Positions 1-7,645 of a stretch of DNA of 10,859 bases are shown here, in pieces. A program made the translations under genes and the position numbers. Under the pieces are notes generated by a model. That model searched no databases and was not told the DNA's origin. It saw nothing but the letters and a program-made list of their open reading frames with translations. How positions within the stretch are numbered: the first letter of the stretch is position 1; each line of letters opens with the position of its first letter. Origin of the DNA: Larix sibirica. Its lineage: Eukaryota; Streptophyta; Pinopsida; Pinales; Pinaceae. The stretch spans positions 4,261-15,119 of the forward strand of contig NWUY0300001657.1 of NCBI GenBank assembly GCA_004151065.3, written 5' to 3'.

Positions 1-59
1 TCAATTTTTGATGAAAAATGGAATTAAAAAAAATAAAAATAAAATATAGATAACTTAGT

Positions 60-545
60 GCATTGTCACCAGTCATTGTTCACCAAAGAGAAAATGGATA
101 CTAGTGATTTTGATCATTTTAATCACACCAATGAATTTAATTAAAAGTATCACCAGTGCCTTTAGAACACAAGCACATCGATGCAACAAACTATTTGTTG
201 TATGCCCTGATGCCTTTTTATTATTACGCATTGGTGCTTTCTATATATAAGCACACTGGTGCTCCAATATATTGTAACTGCACCACTGAATGTAAAAATG
301 CAATGAATGCCAACATCCCAGTCAACTTTACCACTGCATTTTCCTTCCCTTATAGAACAAGTGCATTATAAGTGTTTATAAGCACTGGTTTGACATTTCT
401 TATAAAGCACCGATGCATATAATGTTATAAAGCGTTAGTGCCATTAAAATTTAGGCATGCATCGATCCTATTTTTTATTTGAATGCACTAGTGTGTTTTG
501 TAATTGTTACCACCTATTCATTTATATCAAGAAAGAACACCAATG
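60..545. repeat. Loose array of CACYRGTG-like near-palindromes
   Basis: About fifteen variants of a short near-palindrome of the form (G)CAC-Y-R-(G/A)TG(C) lie 15-50 bases apart. Clear examples are CACCAGTGCC near 151, GCATTGGTGC at 228, GCACACTGGTGC at 251, GCACCACTG at 280, AGCACTGGTT at 381, GCACCGATGC at 407 and TGCACTAGTGTG at 484, often with TTATAA or TATATAA beside them. The spacing is not constant, so this is not a clean tandem array; it could be an old, diverged minisatellite or LTR-type repeat. A 71-codon open frame at 156-371 lies inside it but looks like chance: low complexity and no recognisable domain. No function is assigned. Confidence 0.45.
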
Positions 546-724
546 AAAAAGCCTCTAGTCGTGTTTTTTTCATTTATAATAAGTTTCCATAAAAACATCT
601 TCCAAATGATCCGATACAATTGGAGGAGGTTGTAGCGGAGGGTTTTCTCATAATTTTGGCCAATCTTATAACACTAAAAACCTCCACGATAACTAAGCTT
701 CTACAGGGTCTTTTCCTTGTGGTA
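546..724. other. Unassigned spacer
   Basis: No gene is recognised here. Around 620-725 the plus strand has an open stretch and a glycine-rich alternative frame, but neither has a start codon or a domain I can name. The LINE similarity of copy A on the minus strand fades out at about 725-730, just after the residues equivalent to the RT segment KVIAKFRN. Confidence 0.3.
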
Positions 725-1411
725 TTCCTAAACTTTGACAATAACCTTGCCATTCAACCTTATCATAACAACTTTTAACTTCAAAGGGAGTTTGATCTCT
801 TCTAATATATTCCAAAGGTTAGTTTTGGGGAGTATGTCAAATTCTTAACACAAAAGATTCATTATATTATTATGAAACTGATAAATGTAACAAAGTTGAA
901 TGATAGCTCCTAAATCATGAGTAGCCTTTAGCTCATTTTTAGTGACTTTCTAGCCATATGTTGATCTTCTTTTCTAGAATAATTCCATATAACTTGGTTA
1001 AAGAGGTCTAATCATGATGGTTCTAGAATTAGATAGATTATTTTTGTCCACTTCTAAAAATATGGACAATGAGGCTTTCTATCCATGGTTTAGGGAAATA
1101 CCACTTAAATGCTAAATTGAAGAACTTGTGGATGTGAGGGATGATGATAGACCAACCAATTTTTAGGATTTATTCTTGGTTTGATTCCCTTCGCATTCCC
1201 TTTTATGAGCCACTTAACCCCAAACTATATGTTTTCTAAAGAGAAAATTTATTCATTTGTAGAAGAATTATTCGTTTATATAGTACGTTCTTTTCCTTTT
1301 AATTAGGGTTTTGTGCCTTTATATCTTGTCATATTTTAAGGACTTGTTATAAGCATCCCTAATGGATTTTCTAGCATGATTTTATTCTTTATAATACCAA
1401 GTTTTTGTTTT
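725..1411 (-). pseudogene. LINE ORF2, linker end and N-terminal RT (decayed, internally deleted)
   Basis: This continues copy A. Minus-strand segments read RDAYNKSLKYDKI and KTLIKRKRTYYINE, then jump to FSLENI-FGVKWLIKGNAKG. The part with PKKFWRQIL and SDWNSYL, present in copy B, is missing: roughly 150-190 bases deleted. RT follows: ILKIGWSIIIPHIHKFFNL, FPKPWIESLIVHIF, LSNSRTIMI, KLYGIILEKKINIWLES, then after a diverged stretch TNLWNILEEIKLPLKLKVV and KVIVKV. These correspond to the fingers and early palm of L1 RT. Similarity ends near 725, before the GVKQGCPLSP and YADD motifs, so no catalytic site is present. Many in-frame stops are seen. Confidence 0.7.
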
Positions 1412-2445
1412 CTATTTTTCTTCCACATAACACCAAGATAAATTATTTTTTAATTTAAGTACCGAGCAGGATGTGGTAAAGATATGATAGAGGTCATCAA
1501 TATTGTACTTATTTAATAACATTTTTAATTTGTTACTTAAATCCTTTAAAAATATATCAATTTTATTTTTATTGAAGATCAAGATCTTTTCGTTATTATA
1601 ATTCTCTCTTATGGGGCTTATGTTCTTGTCAAAGTATAGAGTTAGGGTTAAAATTCTATGGTGAGAGTCGAGACCATGGTCATTTAGGATGTCAAAATTT
1701 TCTATTTGTTTGTATGTGAGGATATCAAATATCATTGCATAATATATAGCAATACAACCAAGCCCAACAATACAATTCATCATGTTAGCTTTCAACCACT
1801 TCATAATACCATTGCAAATTATTAGATCTTGAGAACTACAAAGCTTGGTTAGGTTGGTACCGAACTAATACTCAACCATATCTTCATAATTTCTTTTGTA
1901 TCTGCTAGACACAAGGTTCTCCTCTAGCCATAGAGGATTAGGGTTGGAATCATTGTTGAAGATAAAAGCTTGGTTAGTTCTTTCTCTAACATTAAATACT
2001 TTTAGTAAGAGGATATTTGTGTTATTTAATTAGGCTATAAATATCATATTCTAAGCTATTGTAAGGACAATTTTTATCTAGATTGTGATTCTTATAAAAA
2101 GTATAATTAATAGGCACAAAATAACATATTTATATGCAAATCTTCTTGATATTGATATATGAAATCTCCATCCACAGGTACTAATTGAAAGGATCTTTCT
2201 TATGAAGTCCATATGATAAAAAATGTTTTGTTTTTATGTAACAAGTTGTGCCTCTAATTCCTCTTAGGTAAGATCTCTTATTTCATACTAACAAGACAAA
2301 TCCTTCTATGTTAGGCCTTATATTCTTCATGCTCCAAATTTTCAACAAGTAATATAATATAAATTTCACTCGAGAATCCGATATCCAACTGAACATGGGA
2401 ACTTTTCTCCATGGAAAGCCACGAGAGTTCCAAGAGAGGATCCAT
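1412..2445 (-). pseudogene. LINE ORF2, endonuclease domain and linker (decayed)
   Basis: The endonuclease of L1 ORF2 nicks target DNA to prime reverse transcription. The minus strand has an ATG at 2445, then ILSWNSRGF after a one-base shift, the usual N-terminal strand. Next come IILLVENLEHEEYK, NIEGFVLLV-NKRSY, RGIRGTTCYIKTKHF, GLHKKDPFN, FYKNHNLDKNCPYNSLEYD, ILLLKVFNVR, NNDSNPNPLWLEENLVSSRY and KLCSSQDLIICNGI. The motif usually reading GDFN is KVFN, and the terminal SDH-type motif reads DSHHR, so two catalytic positions appear lost. The stretch at 1804-1412 is still open for 130 codons; it holds the last endonuclease motif and the linker before RT, including KNISPIRENYNN and YNIDDLYHIFTTS. 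Stops and frameshifts elsewhere make it nonfunctional. Confidence 0.75.
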
Positions 2446-2459
2446 AGTGTCCCAAATTC

Positions 2460-3175
2460 CTATTTAATGTTAACTTTTTGGTCTCTATCCCTAATAATAG
2501 ATTTTCTATTCTTCATGATTCCTCATGATTATTTCACACTTACTTTCCTTTCTAGCTTATTTTACCTTTTCAACTTTGTATGTTAATTCAACTTGATCTT
2601 CTCGAATGAGATATTCCTTTATAAATATTCCTATCCCTTTTAGACATAGGGTTTTATTGATTATTCCATATTTATGGTAATTACAACTTACCTTAACATG
2701 AATTAACTCATCTTTGTGGTCAATGAATTTCCCTATCCTCTGTGCTTATATGAGACAAGTTGCTTCAATTTTGTAAATTTTCTTGTATTTTTTCCATGAC
2801 TAGTGATAGTGTGTCCTCTTCATTCTCCTCTTTCAAACAAAAAATGATGAGGTTTAGGGCTCCTTTTCCATGCTGATGCTCTAGTTGTATAAGCTTATTC
2901 ATTTCCAATTTACCCTCCAAACTATTGAGGGCCAAATTTACCTATTTAATTTTCCTTCTAAATATTTAATCTTGTTTTTAATATTATAATTTTCTAGATT
3001 ATCAACCTCTTCTTCTTGGGTTGATTATTTATTTTATTTGTTTTGCTTTACTTCTTTTTGTAATCTCATCTCCATTTTCTAACTTATTCTCCAACCCAAC
3101 TATAAGACTTTCTAGGGTTAACGTGCTATGTCTTCACTTTTGAGATGTTTTTAGTAAATGGGATGACTTGTTCAT
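2460..3175 (-). pseudogene. LINE ORF1 remnant (coiled coil plus RRM-like RNA-binding protein)
   Basis: ORF1 proteins of L1 elements bind the element's own RNA and help it through reverse transcription. A minus-strand ATG at 3175-3173 begins MNKSSHLLKTSQK and meets a stop after 13 codons. Similarity then continues as a charged, leucine-spaced stretch (ESLIVGLENKLEN, then EGKLEMNKLIQ) that looks like a coiled coil. The segment at about 2863-2766 (NLIIFCLKEENEEDTLSLV) fits the start of the ORF1 RRM fold. Further on, KGIGIFIKEYLIREDQVEL and a basic tail lead to TAG at 2462-2460. At least four stops and several frame changes are present. The total length, about 238 codons, is short for the family, so segments may be missing. 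ORF2 starts 14 bases beyond the stop, which supports the assignment. Confidence 0.65.
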
Positions 3176-3482
3176 ATTGGAATAAAGAAATAATGAGGAA
3201 AAAAATTAATACCAATATTGTAACGAAAGTGTTTGCACCCATTGTTAGGTCGATATAGTGGATTAGGAGTTCAAAGGTATGTTGTCAAAATGTTAGTGAT
3301 AATACCTTGTGAAATGAAAATGGGCGGTAAAAATACCTCGGTGAAATCAACTTTGAAATAAAACTAAAATAAATTATAATCAATGTTGGTAAAATAAACT
3401 TCATGGATTAGGGTCAAAATTCCTTGGTTGGAATGGCCAATCAAAATACTCAAACTTGAAAAACAATTGGTGAAAATGCCCT
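3176..3482 (-). other. Probable 5' leader (UTR) of LINE copy A
   Basis: This interval lies directly upstream, on the minus strand, of the ORF1 start at 3175. It has no coding frame of its own and is less AT-rich than the spacer beyond 3482. L1-type elements carry an internal promoter in a 5' UTR at this place; the role here is inferred from position only. A small inverted repeat, CTGGAA-GT-TTCCAG, sits at its outer edge (3483-3496). Confidence 0.4.
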
Positions 3483-3659
3483 CTGGAAGTTTCCAGTATA
3501 TTTTTATTTTTATTTGTCAATATCAATAACATTCATATTATTTTATTAATTTTAATTTTAATTTTATAAATATTATATGGAGAAACTTTATGTGATCCAC
3601 TAGTAAATTATATATATAAAAATAAAAATATAATATGTGTAAATAATAAACTTTCACAA
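3483..3659. other. AT-rich spacer between two LINE copies
   Basis: This stretch is nearly all A and T, with runs such as TTTTAATTTTAATTTTA and ATATATATAAAAATAAAA. It separates the 5' end of minus-strand copy A from the start of plus-strand copy B. No gene or repeat unit is recognised. It could include the original A-rich insertion target or tail of another element. Confidence 0.4.
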
Positions 3660-4520
3660 TTTTACAAAAATAATACTACATCAATTATTTGATGATGAGG
3701 GAATTGCACCAATAAAATTGACACTATTTCTAATTGTTTTTTATCCATGGGCTTGGTAGTAGTTTCATATATTATGTGATATCTACACAATCAAACAATA
3801 AATTTTGACATCTTAAATGATCATGATCGGACTACCATTTACGTTTAACCATAACTCAGCTTTGACAAGTACATAAGCCCCATAATAGAGAATTATAATA
3901 ATCAAAACCACTTGATCTTCAATAAAAATAAGACTTTTATTTTTAAGGGATTTAAATAATGAATTAAAAATTCTATTAACCAATGATAATATTGAATACC
4001 TCTGTCGTAATTTTATCACAAGCCTCTCTACTTTCTTTAAGAATTTCTTTATCTAAGTGTCATGTAGAAAGGAAAATAGAATGATAACTCTTACTATGAT
4101 AAAGAGTGAAAGCATGTTAGAAAATCCATTAGAGATGATTCTAATGAGTCCTTAAATGAAAAAATGTGATATCAAATAGAAAGAAAAATAAGCTTTTGTA
4201 CTTCTCTATAATACATCCTAAGAAATTTTGGAGGCAAATTTTAAGTCATAAAACTAAAGAAAATAATAAGATTCCCTCAAGCGACTGGAATTCCTACCTT
4301 GAAAAGAATTATGAATGCCTTGATGTTGTGGACGACATTCAAACCCTTTCTACATAGGAAAACATTTTACTTTTAGAAGACATAAAGTTTTGGGTTAAAA
4401 AGTTTGCAAACTTGGGAAAGCTAAGGACCTTTGAAGGATACTAAGCATAAATATTTGAAATTGGTGGCTCTATCCTCATCTATCACATCCATGAGCTCTT
4501 TAATTTAAGGACAAATTAGG
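3660..4520 (+). pseudogene. LINE ORF2 fragment, copy B (end of endonuclease, linker, start of RT)
   Basis: Plus-strand segments follow the ORF2 order seen in copy A: HGLGSSFIYYVI, NQTINFDILNDHD, SFDKYISPIIENYNN, LIFNKNKT, then ESIRDDSNESLNEKM, KKFWRQILSHKTKENN, IPSSDWNSYLEKNYE, VDDIQTLST, LLLEDIKFWVKKFAN and EIGGSILIYHIHELFNL. It is the same family as copy A but clearly diverged from it. Stops and frameshifts are frequent; the longest clean stretch is 63 codons (4166-4357). The fragment ends at about 4520, where a probable LTR starts with TGTT. It retains the linker segment that copy A has lost. The RT continues, with a small overlap, in the fragment starting near 6756, so an insertion may have split one LINE. 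The open frame on the opposite strand at 3813-4019 is only its shadow. Confidence 0.75.
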
Positions 4521-5348
4521 TGTTAAATTTATCCAATGGGATATTTTTCAATTTTTTCTTCCAAAAAGAGATTCACAATTCATTTACTTTTTCAAATTAA
4601 GTTCACAACAACAATTTGACTAGAATTTAACAATAACAACAAAATTTAACAATGATAGTAACATAAAATATTTACAATAAATATTCAATTGGGGGTTGAT
4701 AATAACATGAATAACACAACTAACTATCACATAAACTATGAAACAAAAGTAAAAAAACCAACAGGATGAGGAGGAAGGAATACATGAGCTAACATTTTTT
4801 TACATATAGATGTATCGTAGGAGCATTCAAGTTGACCATAGATGGAAGAAATTGGGAAAACCATGTGTGGGGGATCACTCTCCTTCTTTACAACCTACTT
4901 GTCATAGAGTGAGAGACCTTTAGCCCTAACTCAACAATAACATGCCAGAGAACCATCTTTTTTGAGAATCCTACCTTTGGCCTCCAAAACCCCGAAGAAA
5001 AAAATGGGGAGGAGGAAGAAGAATGGAGAAAAAAACATTTCAATATTTTCCAAGATCTTACTAGTTGGAAACACGTTCACATGCAAAAATCCCCATGTGA
5101 AAATTCCCAATAACCCTTTCTTTAATTAAATTAAAGTGATTTAAATTATTAATTATACAACTTATGATTTTGTGAATCCCCGTGTCCTTATAATAACATT
5201 ATTATAAGCATATGAACCTACATAATCTAATAATATTATGCAGTGGTGGACTTGCTTCTATGGTCATCATGAATGTGTCCTACAACTACACTATAACCTG
5301 AGTATGTCCCCTTAAAAATAATGGAATATATTATGGAGGGGTGTTACA
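4521..5348 (-). mobile_element. Probable Ty3/gypsy-type LTR
   Basis: On the minus strand this begins TGTAACACCCCTCC at 5348 and can be taken to end in TTTAACA at 4521, giving the TG...CA ends of an LTR at 828 bases. A purine run, GAAGGGGGTAGTA, lies directly upstream of the TG, where a polypurine tract belongs at the 3' LTR. TGTAACACCC is a frequent start of plant gypsy LTRs. There is no coding frame inside. The 4521 end is chosen because LINE copy B stops there and the ends match as TGT...ACA; it is not proven. No second LTR and no target-site duplication could be found, so this may be a 3' or solo-like remnant. Confidence 0.42.
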
Positions 5349-5365
5349 TACTACCCCCTTCAAGG
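5349..5365 (-). other. Probable polypurine tract next to the gypsy LTR
   Basis: On the minus strand the sequence reads TTGAAGGGGGTAGTA immediately before the TG that opens the LTR. LTR retrotransposons use such a tract to prime plus-strand DNA. The position fits; the purine run is interrupted by T near the LTR, as is often seen. Confidence 0.4.
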
Positions 5366-5660
5366 TAATTGATCCCAAATTTATCAATACAATTTTCCCA
5401 TTCCTAGTACTTCTACTTCCTCCCTTACACACACACACCCTAAGAATTCATAGTATTCACCACCTTCATAATCCTCCATTGTAATATTCTAGATGGTCTT
5501 ACTTGCCATGGAACATGAATTCTACTATAACATATATATGGATCATATAGTATGCACTATAAGTTCTCCATGAAGTTTGTGTCGTGTAACCACCCTCTCA
5601 ACTTTAAGTAAATCTACAACATCATCAGAATTAATTGAAATTTGGGCCTCATTGGGATTA
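5366..5660 (-). pseudogene. Possible 3' end of gypsy pol, very decayed
   Basis: If the LTR is real, the end of integrase should lie here on the minus strand. Short open pieces are seen: INSDDVVDLLKVERVV near 5600-5640, then TMEDYEGGEYYEFL near 5480-5440. The second piece recalls the TWEDE...FP ending found in chromodomain-type gypsy integrases, but the match is weak and there are stops between. A short CA dinucleotide run lies at about 5427-5438. The assignment depends mainly on position beside the polypurine tract. Confidence 0.2.
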
Positions 5661-5993
5661 GCTGACATTTGGTTACTAATATACCGACATCAACATTAAG
5701 ATTATTGTACCACAATTATCTAGAAAGGCTGGCCTATACTCCCCCCTATGAAATCTTAAGGATCACAACCCTAGGAATCATAAATCCCTCCATATACCTC
5801 CCCTCTTGGACATTTATAAATTCTATATAGGTAGAGAACCACTAGCTTAGTATTGATGAGTGCGTTGGCCCATATCCCATAAGGTGTTACTTGCAACCAT
5901 TATCCATTGTGGTTATGGGATCCCATGAGATCAATTAATGAACTGGCCCTCCACACCCAAGAGTGTATTTCCTGTTAAGCTCCACCTCACATC
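5661..5993. other. Unassigned, possible gypsy internal or nested repeat sequence
   Basis: No gene is recognised on either strand. The stretch is somewhat less AT-rich than its surroundings and contains a perfect 12-bp palindrome, ATGGGATCCCAT, at 5915-5926. It could be internal sequence of the gypsy element or another repeat. Confidence 0.3.
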
Positions 5994-6253
5994 ATGCCAT
6001 CAAATCATTATTTAGAATCATAACATTAGAAAATATATATTATCAACATTAATATCAAGAAACCACATGTTACCTCATGCCATCATAAAAAAATAACATT
6101 ACCATACACATAAAACTATATAATCATCATAAAATATCAATGTCTATACCAAGATCGCGTGAAAGCATATTATTAGAGCATTATCAGTGTTATACGAACA
6201 TATGCCAACATAAGAAACAAAAAAACGCATGCCATCATAGTCCATGCCATCAT
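5994..6253 (+). repeat. Dispersed short motif ATGCCATCAT
   Basis: The motif ATGCCATCA(T) occurs at 5994, 6077, 6229 and 6244, the last three followed by A and two of them by AAAA; a variant, ATGCCAACATAAG, lies near 6202. The intervals are not regular. The stretch is A- and C-rich and non-coding. It may be a diverged minisatellite or part of a repeat family. Confidence 0.4.
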
Positions 6254-6755
6254 AAAACCAAATCAACCATATTAATGTTTTGAATCATAGTCAAAGGTAT
6301 AATTGTTTGAGATCTACATGGAAGGGTTAGAAATATGTATATTAGTATCAAATTATGAGGTTTTCACCTTGCATTTGATGCAAGAGTATTACTGACACGA
6401 GAGCTATAGTGTTGTATAGATATATGGCAAGTCCATCAAACTCAGTAGTTGATGCTATATATGCTCTAAACCAATATCAAGAACAAGTACCAACTTATAA
6501 TAACTCTCAAACACTATGTTCCATATGGATTTTCCTCATCTCTACTTGTTTGGTTATTTGTAATGTCTAAGCTACATTCCTTCAATGTTGTCATTACTTG
6601 CATATCACTTTAAGATTGCTTATGCTTTTAGGCTGAAATAGACAAGTATCACCATAAACCATAGAAATTTGAACATTTAAAAAAAATCACCAATCATTTT
6701 ATTGCTGGAAATTTAAGAGTTTGTAAGATTTGTCAAGGCTTTTCTATTTAAGGAA
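6254..6755. other. Unassigned stretch
   Basis: I recognise no transposon domain or gene here. A 48-codon plus-strand frame from ATG at 6425 (MASPSNSVVDAIYALNQY...) to TAA at 6571 is the only modest one; it has no recognisable domain and could be chance. The right part, from about 6700, may already be LINE sequence too diverged to align by eye. Confidence 0.3.
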
Positions 6756-7645
6756 AATTATGGATCCTTAAAATTTTCCATGCTTCAATTCAGCTGTGAA
6801 GTAGTGTCTCCCTAAACCCTAGACAAAACATCTCATTGTTTCTATTTTAAAAAATGTAGATAAAAACAATACATCTAATTATAGGACCATCGTGATAAAC
6901 TATATGGAACTGTTGTGGAAAAGAAGATCAACATATGGTTAGAAATTCATAGAAAGAGAACTGAAGGCGAGGAAGTATTTATGAGTTATCATTCAACTAT
7001 CGAGCACCTTGTCACACTTAGGACAATTGTTGAGTAGTGTCATGATAATACAACCAAAAATTTTTCTTGCTTTGTTGACTTTAAAATACATTTGGCACAA
7101 TGCCCAAAGCTAATCTTTGAAATAGATTAGAAGAGCTAAAATCCTCTTTTGAGTTGAAGGCTGTTGCGATAAGATTTGTCTAAGAAGGTTATTTCCAAGT
7201 TTAGGAACATTGATGACTAGTTAGAATAAATTTATTGTAATATAGGAGTCAAGCAAGGTTGTTCCCTATCCCCTACGGTTTTTTATATATACATTGACAA
7301 GCTAGACGGTTTTTTGGAAGACAAAGGTTGTGTCAACAAGATTTTGGTCGGTATAGTCATCATCCTTCTTCTTTGTGCTAATGCTATTGTTCTTATCGTG
7401 AGGAGCACCTTTGATCTCAATAAGAAACTAAAAATTCTCAAGGATGTTTTCTCTAGTATGAGTATGATTGTTAACACTAACAAAAGAAAGGTTATGATAA
7501 TTAAATTCCAACAGATCACATATGCTAATTTCATGTATGACAACTTGGAGGAACTCACTTTGAAAATATAATATTTCAGAATCAATTTTCATCGTAAGAT
7601 TAATTAGAACTATAGCATTGAGAAATGATTAATGGAGGGTGGAAN
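6756..7645 (+). pseudogene. LINE ORF2 reverse transcriptase fragment, copy C (dead)
   Basis: Plus-strand segments follow L1 RT in order: FNSAVK, LPKP-TKHLIVSILKNVDK, NNTSNYRTIV, KLYGTVVEKKINIWLEIHRK, HSTIEHLVTLRTIVE, FSCFVDFK, LEELKSSFELKAVAIR, KVISKFRNID, then GVKQGCSLSPTVF at 7245 and LLCANAIVLIVRS. The catalytic YADD is CANA (7374-7385), so both metal-binding aspartates are gone. After this come VNTNKRKVMIIKFQQ, TYANFMYDN, INFHRKIN-NYSIEK and, after a one-base shift, INGGWK, where the sequence changes abruptly at 7645. The open frame at 7314-7571 (85 codons) is the cleanest part. It starts almost where copy B ended, overlapping it by some 50-60 bases. The minus-strand frame at 7283-7585 is its shadow. 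Confidence 0.82.
7645..7645. other. Ambiguous base N at the LINE/copia boundary
   Basis: This is the only non-ACGT base in the window. LINE similarity (INGGWK) ends in the codon that contains it, and copia similarity begins within a few bases after it. It may mark an assembly or consensus problem, or simply an uncertain base at a true insertion or recombination junction. A 134-codon open frame at 7632-8036 runs across it and is therefore a chimera of LINE and copia sequence, not a gene. Confidence 0.85.

Larger units (their letters stand above)
725..3480 (-). mobile_element. L1-like LINE, copy A (5' part, decayed, 3' truncated)
   Basis: Read on the minus strand, this interval gives the L1 order: leader, ORF1, a gap of about 14 bases, then ORF2 with apurinic-like endonuclease, a connecting region and the start of reverse transcriptase. 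Similarity runs through many short frame segments broken by stops and single-base shifts, so this is an old, dead copy. The RT is cut off before its catalytic core, and no 3' end, poly(A) tail or target-site duplication is visible. The same LINE family recurs on the plus strand at 3660-4520 and 6756-7645, which makes this a family with at least two and perhaps three copies here. The 5' limit is uncertain; 3480 is where the sequence turns into AT-rich spacer. Confidence 0.8.

Noticed and set aside
156-371. 71-codon plus-strand open frame
   Set aside because: It lies in the motif array, has low complexity and no recognisable domain.
605-745. Open plus-strand stretch and glycine-rich alternative frame
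   Set aside because: No start codon or domain, and the right part overlaps the minus-strand LINE.
2395-2586. 63-codon plus-strand open frame with hydrophobic stretch
   Set aside because: It is antisense to the ORF1/ORF2 junction of LINE copy A, which explains the sequence better.
3813-4019. 68-codon minus-strand open frame
   Set aside because: It is antisense to the linker of LINE copy B on the plus strand.
725-4520. Twin-priming inversion of a single LINE insertion
   Set aside because: Twin priming gives two largely non-overlapping segments. Copies A and B overlap over several hundred bases and are diverged from each other.
6425-6571. 48-codon plus-strand frame starting MASPSNSVV
   Set aside because: Short, no domain, no promoter or neighbouring exon that supports it.
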